Origin: Aestuariivirga sp.
GTDB taxonomy: Bacteria; Pseudomonadota; Alphaproteobacteria; Rhizobiales; Aestuariivirgaceae
Assembly (NCBI RefSeq): GCF_020252395.1
Contig: NZ_JADCDB010000021.1
Span: 62,001 to 126,000, forward strand
Reading direction: 5' to 3'
DNA length: 64,000 nucleotides
Shown piece after piece: positions 1 through 7,355 of the stretch; positions within the stretch are counted from its first letter, which is position 1, and the number at the start of each line of letters is the position of its first letter. Position numbers and translations under genes: made by a program. The notes beneath the pieces were generated by a model. That model saw only the letters and a list, made by a program, of their open reading frames with translations, was not told the origin of the DNA and ran no database searches.

Positions 1-777
1 CATGCCGCCGAAGCCAACAGAGTTGATGTTGATGACGGCGCAATTGCCGCCGTGCTTCAGCACGAGATCGTGGTTCCTCATCATCACGTCCGGGTCGGCA
101 TGGCTGATGCCGAAGGCATACATGACTTTCTTGCCGGCCTTCTGCTCATGGTCAAGGATCAGCGGCATGATCGCCTTCACGCGCTCCGAGAGCGGCGAAT
201 AGGACGGGCTCGCCAGCTTCTCGTCGTCCTTGATGAAGTCGACGCCGGCCTCGATCAGCTCCTTCACGAGCGCGGCCGTCTCCGGCGGGCGGAGGCCCAG
301 CGCGGGCTTGACGATGGTGCCGATGATCGGGCGGCCCTGAACCCCCGTCAGCCCGCGGCTGCCAGTTATGCCGAACTGCGGGCCGGGGTGCGCGCCCCGG
401 AATTCCTGCGGCAGCTGCATGGCCGTGACCCGAATGCCGGTGAAGCCGCGGATCGACCAGACGCCGCCCATGGTGATGGTCATCAGGGCCGCGAGGTCAG
501 TGCCGATGGCCGCGAAGGGGAAGTCGATATCCGCCTCGGCGCGGTTGAACGGGCCGGGACGATCCGATGGAAAGGAGGGCGTCTTTGTGGGCGGCAGGGG
601 CCGCAACGCCACCATACGCGCCGCCACCCGCGCCTTCAGCTCTTCCGTCTCGCCCGGCACGGGGACGAAGGTGCCGGTCGACTGGTCGGCGGCGATCTTG
701 GCCGCCAGCCTCTCCGGACTTCCATCCGTTTCGATAAGATAGGTGAGGCGGATCATGTGAGGCGGCACGTTGCGCAT
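1..777 (-). CDS. RuBisCO-like protein (form IV-type), C-terminus cut off by window edge
   Basis: The reverse strand reads open from ATG at 777 to the window edge, giving the first 259 residues of a RuBisCO large-chain family protein. The family's active-site region is clear: GTIVKPALGL near residues 153-162 and FIKDDE at 181-186. The carbamylated lysine (K183) and metal ligands D185 and E186 are kept, as is the lysine equivalent to spinach K175 (K157). The residue matching K177 is alanine (A159) and the N123 position is glycine, so it should not fix CO2. Known relatives act on 3-oxo-isoapionate-4-phosphate in apiose/apionate breakdown or in methionine salvage; the first is my preferred guess. 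An internal ATG at 756 is an alternative start; neither has a strong ribosome-binding site. Divergent from the GntR-type regulator, which probably controls it. Confidence 0.85.
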   Translation of the reverse strand, partial: MRNVPPHMIRLTYLIETDGSPERLAAKIAADQSTGTFVPVPGETEELKARVAARMVALRPLPPTKTPSFPSDRPGPFNRAEADIDFPFAAIGTDLAALMTITMGGVWSIRGFTGIRVTAMQLPQEFRGAHPGPQFGITGSRGLTGVQGRPIIGTIVKPALGLRPPETAALVKELIEAGVDFIKDDEKLASPSYSPLSERVKAIMPLILDHEQKAGKKVMYAFGISHADPDVMMRNHDLVLKHGGNCAVININSVGFGGM

Positions 778-797
778 TGGTGAAGAACTGGTATGAT

Positions 798-808
798 GAG
801 TTAAACTC
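798..808. promoter_or_regulatory. Short palindrome between RuBisCO-like gene and GntR regulator
   Basis: The 54-base gap between the two divergent start codons holds GAGTTAAACTC, a palindrome with 5-base arms around one A. A GntR/FCD autoregulatory operator would be expected exactly here. That it is the operator is inference. Confidence 0.35.
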
Positions 809-831
809 AGGTCAAATTAGCAGCCAAAGCG

Positions 832-1542
832 ATGGCGATGCAAACCGAGCGTATCACCCGCCGCAAATTGTCCGACGAGGTGCTGGAGCGCCTGCTGCGG
901 CTGATTTCGAACGGAAACCTCAAGGCGGGCGACGCCATGCCGTCGGAGCGCGAGTTGATGGAGCGCTTCGGGGTGGGCCGGCCGGCAATCCGCGAGGCGA
1001 TGCAGTCGCTGGCCAACATGGGGCTCGTGTCGATCAGCCATGGCGAGAGGGCGCGCGTTCAGGATCTCACCGCGCAGTCAATCATCCGCCAGGTGGACGT
1101 TTCGGCGCACCTCATGCTGCAACGGTCGCCGGATTCGCTCGAGCACCTGAAGCAGGCGCGGCTCTTTTTCGAGCGCGGCATGGTGCGGGAAGCGGCGGTG
1201 AAGGCGACGGCCGAAGACGTGGCGCGGCTGCGCGCCAACGTGGAGGAGCAGCGCGCGGCGCTCGGCAGGGCGGAGGCCTTCATGGAGGCCGACATGCGGC
1301 TTCACACACAGATCGCCGCCATCTCCGGCAACCCGATCTTCGTCTCGGTCAGCGAGGCGATGCTCGGCTGGCTCAAGGCCTATCACACGGAACTGCTGAT
1401 CTGGTCCGGCAAGGAGAATTACACGCTGGCCGAGCACATGGTGATCGTCGACGCCATCGCGAAGGGTGACGCCGATGCCGCGGAGGCCGCGATGGTGCAG
1501 CATCTGCAGCGGTCCAGCGGTTTGTATGGGTTGAAGGGATAG
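832..1542 (+). CDS. GntR family transcriptional regulator, FCD domain (NanR-like)
   Basis: A 236-residue regulator with an N-terminal GntR winged helix (about residues 8-75, including SERELMERFGVGRPAIREAM) and a C-terminal helical FCD ligand domain (about 95-225). The N-terminal RRKLSDEVLERLL segment and the HGERARV wing resemble the NanR branch of FCD regulators. FCD proteins usually bind a carboxylic acid or sugar-acid effector through a metal in the C-terminal domain. It sits divergently 54 bases from the RuBisCO-like gene and is followed by a clean intrinsic terminator, so it is monocistronic. Control of the RuBisCO-like gene is inferred from position; the effector may be a sugar-acid intermediate. 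Confidence 0.9.
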   Translation: MAMQTERITRRKLSDEVLERLLRLISNGNLKAGDAMPSERELMERFGVGRPAIREAMQSLANMGLVSISHGERARVQDLTAQSIIRQVDVSAHLMLQRSPDSLEHLKQARLFFERGMVREAAVKATAEDVARLRANVEEQRAALGRAEAFMEADMRLHTQIAAISGNPIFVSVSEAMLGWLKAYHTELLIWSGKENYTLAEHMVIVDAIAKGDADAAEAAMVQHLQRSSGLYGLKG

Positions 1543-1570
1543 GCGTTCCCAGTCCCCTCCAAACTCATCA

Positions 1571-1599
1571 CACGCGGGCCTGACCCGCGTGTCTTTTTT
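1571..1599 (+). terminator. Intrinsic terminator after the GntR regulator
   Basis: CACGCGGG and CCCGCGTG form an 8-bp perfect GC-rich stem with a 5-base loop, followed directly by TCTTTTTT, 29 bases after the regulator's stop codon. Confidence 0.8.
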
Positions 1600-1610
1600 G
1601 CCGGCAACCA

Positions 1611-1645
1611 TCGGATGCCCGGGACGAGCCCGGGCGTGATGATGG
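1611..1645. repeat. Short dispersed palindrome (GCCCGGG/CCCGGGC type)
   Basis: GCCCGGG at 1617-1623 pairs with CCCGGGC at 1629-1635, followed by GTGATGATGG. This 'GATGCCCGGGA...CCCGGGCGTGATGA' layout resembles short palindromes found in many copies between genes of Rhizobiales genomes. It lies between the convergent regulator and BKACE genes and may also act as a terminator for the latter. Membership in a named repeat family is from memory. Confidence 0.5.
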
Positions 1646-1654
1646 AGTGGGAGA

Positions 1655-2485
1655 CTAAGCTGGAGCCAAGCCCAATATCTCCCGCGCTTCGGCCGCACTC
1701 GCCGCGTGCCGCCCATATTCCGGGCACATCTTTGCCACGCGTGTCACCAGTTCGGCATTCGATGCCGCGAACCTGGTCTCGTCCCAGCGGATGTTGTCTT
1801 CCAATCCCGTGCGGCAGTGGCCGCCGCGTTCGAGGCACCAGCGGTTGACCTCGAGCTGGTGCTTGCCGATGCCGGCGGCCACCCAGGTTGCCTCGGGTGC
1901 GAGTCTCGTCACCTCGTCCACCATGAAGTCGAAGGCCTGGCGCACCACGGGCATGGCGTTCTTGACGCCCATGACGAACTGCACGTGCAGCGGCTTCCTG
2001 AGTACGCCCTCGTCCGCGAGGCGCAGGGCTTGATAGAGCATGGAGAGATCGAAAACCTCGATCTCCGGCTTGACGTTGTATTCCATCATCTTGCCTGCGA
2101 GCTCGCGGACCAGGTCCGGGTGGTTCTCGTAGATGATGGTGGGGAAGTTGCAGGAGCCCGTCGACAGCGAGGCCATGTCGCAGCCCAGATGCAGCATGCC
2201 GCCGCGCTCCGAGCCCTTGCCGGAGCGGCCGCCGGTGGAGAACTGCACGATCATGCCGGGGCAATGCTTGCGCAAGCCTTCGAGCAGCGCCGCGAAGCGG
2301 TCGGGGTCGGAGGTCGGCGTCTGGTCGTCCTTGCGCACATGCACATGCGCGATGCTGGCGCCCGCCTCGAAGGCAGCCTGTGTGGATTCCACCTGCTCGG
2401 CGATGGTGATGGGGACGGCCGGGTTATGCTCCTTGCGTGGAACGGAGCCGGTGATGGCGACGGTGATGATGCACGGCGTGGTCAT
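1655..2485 (-). CDS. Beta-keto acid cleavage enzyme (BKACE, DUF849 family)
   Basis: A 276-residue TIM-barrel protein of the BKACE family, which condenses a beta-keto acid with acetyl-CoA to give acetoacetate and a new CoA ester. The founding member is 3-keto-5-aminohexanoate cleavage enzyme. The zinc site is visible: HVHVRKD gives H47 and H49, and GLEDNIRWDE gives E229. The catalytic arginine is likely in the GIGKHQLEVN region or the C-terminal barrel. Length is normal for the family. The upstream aldo-keto reductase ends 14 bases before this start, so they form an operon. The true beta-keto acid cannot be read from sequence; BKACE subfamilies range over carnitine, lysine and polyol derivatives. 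Confidence 0.9.
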   Translation of the reverse strand: MTTPCIITVAITGSVPRKEHNPAVPITIAEQVESTQAAFEAGASIAHVHVRKDDQTPTSDPDRFAALLEGLRKHCPGMIVQFSTGGRSGKGSERGGMLHLGCDMASLSTGSCNFPTIIYENHPDLVRELAGKMMEYNVKPEIEVFDLSMLYQALRLADEGVLRKPLHVQFVMGVKNAMPVVRQAFDFMVDEVTRLAPEATWVAAGIGKHQLEVNRWCLERGGHCRTGLEDNIRWDETRFAASNAELVTRVAKMCPEYGRHAASAAEAREILGLAPA

Positions 2486-2499
2486 GCCGCGAGCTTACG

Positions 2500-3303
2500 T
2501 CAATCCCAGCTCCGCATCCAAGAGGGATTGATGAGGCGAAGGTTGCGGCTGCCGAGCGCCGAGATAGCGTCCATCTCGTCCGGCGTGAGCGTGAACTCCG
2601 CGGCGCGCAGGTTGGAGGCGGCATTCCCGCGCTTTCGCGTCATGGGGATCGCCGCAACGCCCTGCTGTATGATCCAGCGCAGCACGATCTCGGAGGCCGG
2701 CCGCCGGTGGCGCGCGGCAATCTCCTGCACCACCTTCTCCTCCATGCACTTGCCGCGCGCCAGCGGGCTGTAGGCGGTGATCACCATGTTGAGCTCCCTC
2801 GCCGTGGCGAGCCATGCCGACTGGTCGAGCAGCGGGTGGAATTCGATCTGGTTGCAGATCAGCTTGCCGCCCGCCAGCGCTTGCGCGCGGCGCATCAGGC
2901 GCGGGCTGAAGTTGCTCACCCCCAACTGCTTCGCCATCGCGCGCTCGCCCGCGTGCAGCAGGCGCTCGACGGGACCGTCGATTTCACCATCCGCCGGCGG
3001 CCAGTGGATGAGCAGCAGGTCCGGCGCCGTGCCGAGCTTATCGACCGAACGCTTCACCGAGTCCGCGAAGCGGTCCGCGCCGAGGTTGGACGGATCGACC
3101 TTGGTGACGAGGAAGATGTCGCCGCGCGCGACACCCGAAGCGGCGATGCCGCGGCCAACCTGGGCTTCGTTGCCATACATCTGCGCCGTGTCGACGTGGC
3201 GGATACCCACCTCGAGCGCGGTGGCAACACAGCGTTCTGCCTCCGCGCCCGACAGCGGATAGGTGCCGAGGCCGATGGCCGGAATGCCGTTGAAGCGGTC
3301 CAT
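2500..3303 (-). CDS. Aldo/keto reductase
   Basis: A 267-residue NADPH-dependent AKR with the complete catalytic tetrad D38, Y43, K68 and H100 (HVDTAQMYGNE, LVTKV, LLIHWPP) and the C-terminal cofactor segment AAIPMTRKRGNAASN. It resembles the 2,5-diketo-D-gluconate reductase / YafB branch. I chose ATG 3303 because GGGAGAGAA lies just upstream; an in-frame extension to 3450 lacks AKR similarity. It is the first gene of an operon with the BKACE gene, suggesting reduction of a carbonyl on the same substrate chain, but that link is inferred. The gene is divergent from the hydroxypyruvate-isomerase-like gene. Confidence 0.9.
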   Translation of the reverse strand: MDRFNGIPAIGLGTYPLSGAEAERCVATALEVGIRHVDTAQMYGNEAQVGRGIAASGVARGDIFLVTKVDPSNLGADRFADSVKRSVDKLGTAPDLLLIHWPPADGEIDGPVERLLHAGERAMAKQLGVSNFSPRLMRRAQALAGGKLICNQIEFHPLLDQSAWLATARELNMVITAYSPLARGKCMEEKVVQEIAARHRRPASEIVLRWIIQQGVAAIPMTRKRGNAASNLRAAEFTLTPDEMDAISALGSRNLRLINPSWMRSWD

Positions 3304-3501
3304 GGTTATTCTCTCCCATAGGTCACATTCTGGTATAGCGCGCGGGCAAGGCCTGCAAGGGGAAGAACGGCCAAATCCGCGGCTGTTTGCGCCGGTGGCG
3401 GCGAGGGCTGGCGTTACACTTTCGCCGGCAGCGATTCCACTCGCTTGCACGGTGTTCTAAGGTCTACGCCAATCGCCTGTGAGTCGCAGCGGGGAACGCC
3501 C

Positions 3502-4269
3502 ATGCCGAAATTTGCCGCCAATCTTTCGATGATGTTCACCGAATGGGACTTCCTCGACCGCTTCGCCGCCGCCGCGGACCATGGCTTCACCGCGGTCGAA
3601 TTTCTGTTTCCCTATGCCTTTCGGCCAGAGGACATCGCGCGGCGGCTTGCGGCAGCGGGCCTCACCCAGGCGCTGTTCAACCTGCCGCCGGGCGACTGGG
3701 ACAAGGGCGAGCGGGGCCTTGCCTGCAGGCCGGAGCGCGCGGCGGAATTCAGCGCTTCGCTGGAGAGGGCGATCCCCTATGCCAAGGCCACCGGCGTCAG
3801 GCGCCTGCACCTGATGAGCGGCCTTGGCGACCGCAACGACCCGCATGCGCTCGCGGCCTACAAGGCGGCGATCCGCCATGCCTGCGCCACCGTAGAACTG
3901 TTCGGCATCGACATTCTGATCGAGCCGATCAACGGGCGGGACATGCCAGGCTATTTCCTCAACGACTTCCCCTTCGCGGCCGCCCTCATCAGCAAACTGG
4001 CGTTGCCCAATCTAAAGCTCCAGTTCGACATCTATCATCGCCAGATCCTGCATGGCGACGTGACCGAGGGACTCGGCGCGCTATTGCCGGTCACCGGTCA
4101 TGTGCAGGCCGCCTCGGTGCCGAAGCGCAACGAGCCCGGCACCGGCGAGCTGGACGATGCGCGGATCTTCCGCCACCTCGATCAGCTGGGATATGAAGGC
4201 TACGTGGGCTGCGAATACCGCCCCGCGGCGGGCACCGTGGAAGGGCTTGGCTGGTTCAGGAATGCCTGA
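3502..4269 (+). CDS. Hydroxypyruvate isomerase family protein (Hyi/OtnI-like TIM barrel)
   Basis: A 255-residue AP-endonuclease-2-fold sugar isomerase. The start MPKFAANLSMMFTEW and the segments IEPINGRDMPGYF and QFDIYHRQ are hallmarks of hydroxypyruvate isomerases and 2-oxo-tetronate isomerases (OtnI). The metal-binding and catalytic acids correspond to E141, D176, Q202 and E238. Hyi interconverts hydroxypyruvate and tartronate semialdehyde; OtnI isomerises 2-oxo-tetronate. Sequence alone does not separate them. The ATG at 3502 follows GGGGAACGCC. The 3' end overlaps the DNA glycosylase gene by 8 bases, an unexpected partner for a sugar isomerase. Confidence 0.85.
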   Translation: MPKFAANLSMMFTEWDFLDRFAAAADHGFTAVEFLFPYAFRPEDIARRLAAAGLTQALFNLPPGDWDKGERGLACRPERAAEFSASLERAIPYAKATGVRRLHLMSGLGDRNDPHALAAYKAAIRHACATVELFGIDILIEPINGRDMPGYFLNDFPFAAALISKLALPNLKLQFDIYHRQILHGDVTEGLGALLPVTGHVQAASVPKRNEPGTGELDDARIFRHLDQLGYEGYVGCEYRPAAGTVEGLGWFRNA

Positions 4270-5041
4270 GGGCCACACCATCCACCGCGCCGCGCGTGAC
4301 CAGCGGCCGATGCTGGCGGGCAAGGTGCTTGACGTGTCTTCGCCGCAGGGCCGCTTCATGGAGGGCGCGGCGCAGCTCGATGGCCGGCGCTGCACCGCCA
4401 TCGATGCCTATGGCAAGCACCTGCTCTACCGCTTCGGCGAATTGAGCCTGCACATTCACTTAGGCCTCTTCGGCCGCTTCCGCTGCGCCAAGCGCCCCGC
4501 GGCCGAACCGAAGGGCGAAGTGCGCGTGCGCATGATGAGCGACACGCATGTGGTTGACATCAACGGACCCAACAGCTGCGAGGTGATGGACCCCGCAGAG
4601 GCCGCAGCCCTGGTCCGGCGCATCGGGCCCGACGTGCTGCGGCCCGATGCCGATCCGGAGCGGGCGTGGCAACGCATCTCGCGCAGCCGCAGCTCGGTCG
4701 GGCAGCTCATCATGGACCAGTCGGTGATGGCGGGGATCGGCAACATCTATCGCAGCGAACTTCTTTGGCGCCAGAAGATCCACCCGGACTTGCCGGGCAA
4801 TCGCCTGCCGCGCGAGGCCTTCGACCGCATCTGGGCCGATGCGGCGGACCTGCTGGCGCTGGGAGTCAGGACCAATGCCATCATCACGGTCGACGGCGCG
4901 AAGAAATCGAAGAGCCGCTATGGCGAGCGGGTGAACATCTTCGCCAAGAACGCCTGCCCTGCCTGCGCGGGCAAGATCACCGCTTTCGAGATTGCCGGGA
5001 GGCGCGCCTTCGCCTGCAAGCGCTGCCAGCCGAAGGCTTAG
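4262..5041 (+). CDS. Fpg/Nei family DNA glycosylase/AP lyase (endonuclease VIII-like)
   Basis: A 259-residue base-excision repair enzyme. It starts MPEGHTIHR, so after removal of Met the catalytic proline and the following glutamate (P2, E3) are present, and K52 in AYGKHLLY matches the conserved lysine. The helix-two-turns-helix is around SVMAGIGNIYRSELLW, and a C-terminal zinc finger has C232, C235, C252 and C255. The PEGHTIHR start is typical of Nei rather than Fpg (MutM), so oxidised pyrimidines are the likely substrates. Translation is coupled to the isomerase upstream (8-base overlap). Its end overlaps the convergent BLUF gene by 4 bases. Confidence 0.92.
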   Translation: MPEGHTIHRAARDQRPMLAGKVLDVSSPQGRFMEGAAQLDGRRCTAIDAYGKHLLYRFGELSLHIHLGLFGRFRCAKRPAAEPKGEVRVRMMSDTHVVDINGPNSCEVMDPAEAAALVRRIGPDVLRPDADPERAWQRISRSRSSVGQLIMDQSVMAGIGNIYRSELLWRQKIHPDLPGNRLPREAFDRIWADAADLLALGVRTNAIITVDGAKKSKSRYGERVNIFAKNACPACAGKITAFEIAGRRAFACKRCQPKA

Positions 5042-5466
5042 GTAACGCGCGTGCTGACGGCTGCGGTGGCGACCAGTTCGTCGAGCAGCGCCATGGTGGC
5101 GGAGCCGGAGCCGGCGAAGGGATCGAGCACGGCGCGCTCGCCATATTTCAGCAGCAGGCCGGGATTGACCTTGGAAAGGTCGACGTGGCCCATGGTCCAG
5201 TTGCAGAACTTGCGCTCGCGGATTTCCTCGAAAACCAGGAGCCGCACATGGGTGTGGCGGCCGTCGCGGACGATGGCGTTGTAAAGCTCGCACACCTCGT
5301 CGCGCCCGCCTTCCAGCACCTGAATGAAGACGTCGCCGCTGTAACAAAGGACTCCGGTGATACCGCTCGCCGGGTTGTGGCCGCGCGACTTTTCGAGGAT
5401 GTCCTCCACCATGGAACCGGTGAGGCTCGTGGCGGCACGGCTGGCATAGACACAGCGAACGATCAT
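5038..5466 (-). CDS. BLUF-domain blue-light sensor, stand-alone short protein
   Basis: A 142-residue FAD-binding BLUF photoreceptor. The residues needed for the light reaction are all present with a constant offset of 14 from AppA: Y7, N31, Q49, W90 and M92 (VYASRA, RGHNPASGITG, FIQVLEGG, FCNWTMG). The BLUF fold fills about residues 1-95; residues 96-142 form a short tail with no enzymatic output domain, so signalling would be by protein contact. The ATG at 5466 begins the domain exactly; a longer in-frame extension overlaps folE and is not credible. It lies 8 bases after the folE stop codon, so the two are probably co-transcribed, an unusual pairing. Confidence 0.92.
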   Translation of the reverse strand: MIVRCVYASRAATSLTGSMVEDILEKSRGHNPASGITGVLCYSGDVFIQVLEGGRDEVCELYNAIVRDGRHTHVRLLVFEEIRERKFCNWTMGHVDLSKVNPGLLLKYGERAVLDPFAGSGSATMALLDELVATAAVSTRVT

Positions 5467-5474
5467 CTGGGAAT

Positions 5475-6203
5475 TCAGTCCTTGAGATTGACGAGGGCGA
5501 GGAATTCGCGGCGCAGCGAGGCGTTCTTGAGGAAGGCGCCACGCATCACGCTGTTGATCATCTTGGTGGCGTTGTCCTTCACGCCGCGCCAGTGCATGCA
5601 GAAATGGTCCGCCTCCATCACCACCGCGAGGCCATCGGGCGCCACCTTGCTCATCAGCAAGTCCGCCACCTGGGCGATCGCCTCTTCCTGGATCTGCGGA
5701 CGCGACATGATCCATTCGGCGAGACGGGTGTATTTCGACAACCCGATGAGGTTCGAATGCTCGTTGGGCAGAAGCCCGATCCACAGCCGCCCCATGATCG
5801 GGCAGAAGTGATGGCTGCAGGCGCTTCTCACCGTGATGGGGCCAACGATCATCAGCTCGTTAAGATATTCGGCATTGGGGAACTCGGTGACAGGCGGCTG
5901 GCCCACGTAGCGGCCGCGGAACACCTCGTTCAGATACATCTTGGCGACGCGGCGCGCCGTGCCCTGCGTGTTGTGGTCGTGATCGACGTCGATGACCAGG
6001 CTTTCGAGCACGCCCTGCATCTTGCCCGCAACCTCGTCGAGCAGCGCCTCGAGTTCGCCGGGTTCGATGAAGGCGGAGATGTTGTCATTGGCGAAATAGC
6101 GCTTGTTGGCCTTTTCGACCCGGGCGCGGATCTTGGCGGAGACGGGCCCGGCCTGTCCGTCCTGCTGTGCCTTCGGCGGTTTGTCCATTGCCATCCGATC
6201 CAT
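5475..6203 (-). CDS. folE: GTP cyclohydrolase I (type IA)
   Basis: A 242-residue FolE, converting GTP to 7,8-dihydroneopterin triphosphate, the first step to tetrahydrofolate. Zinc ligands C129, H132 and C202 are seen in SACSHHFCP and ADHFCMHWRG. The core starts near residue 50, preceded by a 45-residue alanine/lysine-rich leader common in alphaproteobacteria. I chose ATG 6203 because CACGGAAGTCCC provides a ribosome-binding site; an upstream in-frame Met at 6269 is less likely. The BLUF sensor follows at 8 bases in the same orientation. Confidence 0.95.
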   Translation of the reverse strand: MDRMAMDKPPKAQQDGQAGPVSAKIRARVEKANKRYFANDNISAFIEPGELEALLDEVAGKMQGVLESLVIDVDHDHNTQGTARRVAKMYLNEVFRGRYVGQPPVTEFPNAEYLNELMIVGPITVRSACSHHFCPIMGRLWIGLLPNEHSNLIGLSKYTRLAEWIMSRPQIQEEAIAQVADLLMSKVAPDGLAVVMEADHFCMHWRGVKDNATKMINSVMRGAFLKNASLRREFLALVNLKD

Positions 6204-6299
6204 ATGGGACTTCCGTGTTGTAGCAGGCCGTTCTGCCCGAGACAACCGAAGGCCATGATCAACCGGCACGCGCGGCGCGGGGCCGTGGACCAGTGGACC

Positions 6300-7355
6300 T
6301 CAGTATCCCGTCATCTCCACATACCCCACGCCCGGATGCGTGCCTTCGATCCGCACCGGCCCTTCCCAATAGGCGACCTGCGTCGCCATCCACGCATCCT
6401 CGTTCACCGGCGCCGTCGTCACCTCGATCCCCTTCGCCGGCAAGGACACCTTCCACCGCACCGGCACGCGGTGGCCCTTCACCTCTGCCCAGGCGAGCGG
6501 GCTTACCTTGAGTGCGCCCGGCAACTGCGGCTCGGGCGTGCCCCCGGCATTGATCCAGGTGGCCGATGTGAAGCCCTCGCCCGCATCGCGCAGGCGGAAG
6601 CCCATCAGTTTCGCGCCACTCGCGAAGTGGAAGGAGAACCAGTCCCAGCCCGTCTGGTCCTTGGCCAGGGGCTGGGAGGACCATTCATGGTCAAACCACG
6701 CCTGCCCCGTCACCGCGATGTCCCTGCCCCCGGCGGCGATGGTGCCCGTCACCGCATAGAAGGGCTGCGAGTAATAATAGCTCGCCTGTCCCTGGGCGGA
6801 CTTCACCGAGTAACCTTCTTCGCCCTGCCGCACGAGCGGCCCATGAGAATCGAGCGTGAGGGCGTAGGAGAAGTCCTCGCCCGCGGCGGTGATGGCGAGT
6901 GCGGAGAGTTCATCCGCCGGCGGCGCGGCGCGGCTTGTCATGCTCCAATCGTCGATCGTTGCGCTGAAGGGCGAAAGCGTCACGCCCGCCTGCCCAACGC
7001 CGCCGCGCGCCACGCGTTCGGCGGAATGATGCCGCTCCGCCGTGGTAATTGCGGCGTGGCCCATCCACAGCTGCGGGCTTTGCCAGCCGGGCTTCTCTTC
7101 CGGCGCCAATGCCGAGCGGAACAGCGTCCACTGCGCGCCATAGTCCTTGCCATCCGCGCCCTTGAGGTTGGCGGTGAGGTACCACCACTCGATGCGATAG
7201 TCCGGATGCGCGCCATGATCCTGCGGGAAGGACAATGCGACGCCCCGCTCCGGCGCCGCAAAGCCCTGCGCATCGCCGCCCAGCCCTGCGAAGCCCTGGG
7301 CCAGTGCGGGCGCCGCCATCATCAGCAGCATCAGGAAGATCGCTCTAACGTTCAT
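6300..7355 (-). CDS. AttH/CrtC-like lipocalin-fold secreted protein
   Basis: A 351-residue protein with a signal peptide (hydrophobic residues 5-17, cleavage after ALA near 19) followed by the double-lipocalin fold of the AttH/CrtC family (carotenoid 1,2-hydratase superfamily). Typical segments are YRIEWWYLTANL, WTLFRSAL and GQAWFDHEW. It overlaps the FtsX-like permease by 11 bases and is the last gene of an ATPase-permease-AttH operon, the same arrangement as attEFGH in Agrobacterium. The trio is common in proteobacteria and probably handles a hydrophobic envelope compound; hydratase activity on carotenoids is not expected here because no carotenoid genes are near. Confidence 0.85.
   Translation of the reverse strand: MNVRAIFLMLLMMAAPALAQGFAGLGGDAQGFAAPERGVALSFPQDHGAHPDYRIEWWYLTANLKGADGKDYGAQWTLFRSALAPEEKPGWQSPQLWMGHAAITTAERHHSAERVARGGVGQAGVTLSPFSATIDDWSMTSRAAPPADELSALAITAAGEDFSYALTLDSHGPLVRQGEEGYSVKSAQGQASYYYSQPFYAVTGTIAAGGRDIAVTGQAWFDHEWSSQPLAKDQTGWDWFSFHFASGAKLMGFRLRDAGEGFTSATWINAGGTPEPQLPGALKVSPLAWAEVKGHRVPVRWKVSLPAKGIEVTTAPVNEDAWMATQVAYWEGPVRIEGTHPGVGYVEMTGY

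Noticed and set aside
1-777. True carboxylating RuBisCO
   Set aside because: The positions matching K177 and N123 are alanine and glycine and no small-subunit or Calvin-cycle gene is seen, so it is called RuBisCO-like.
5038-5784. Longer 248-residue BLUF protein
   Set aside because: The extension overlaps folE on the same strand in another frame and lacks protein-like conservation; the BLUF domain starts at ATG 5466.
6259-6684. Many long antisense reading frames opposite real genes (for example opposite AttH, FtsX, livH, flavoproteins)
   Set aside because: High GC content keeps opposite frames open; their products are Arg/Pro/Ala-rich with no recognisable fold and no ribosome-binding site.
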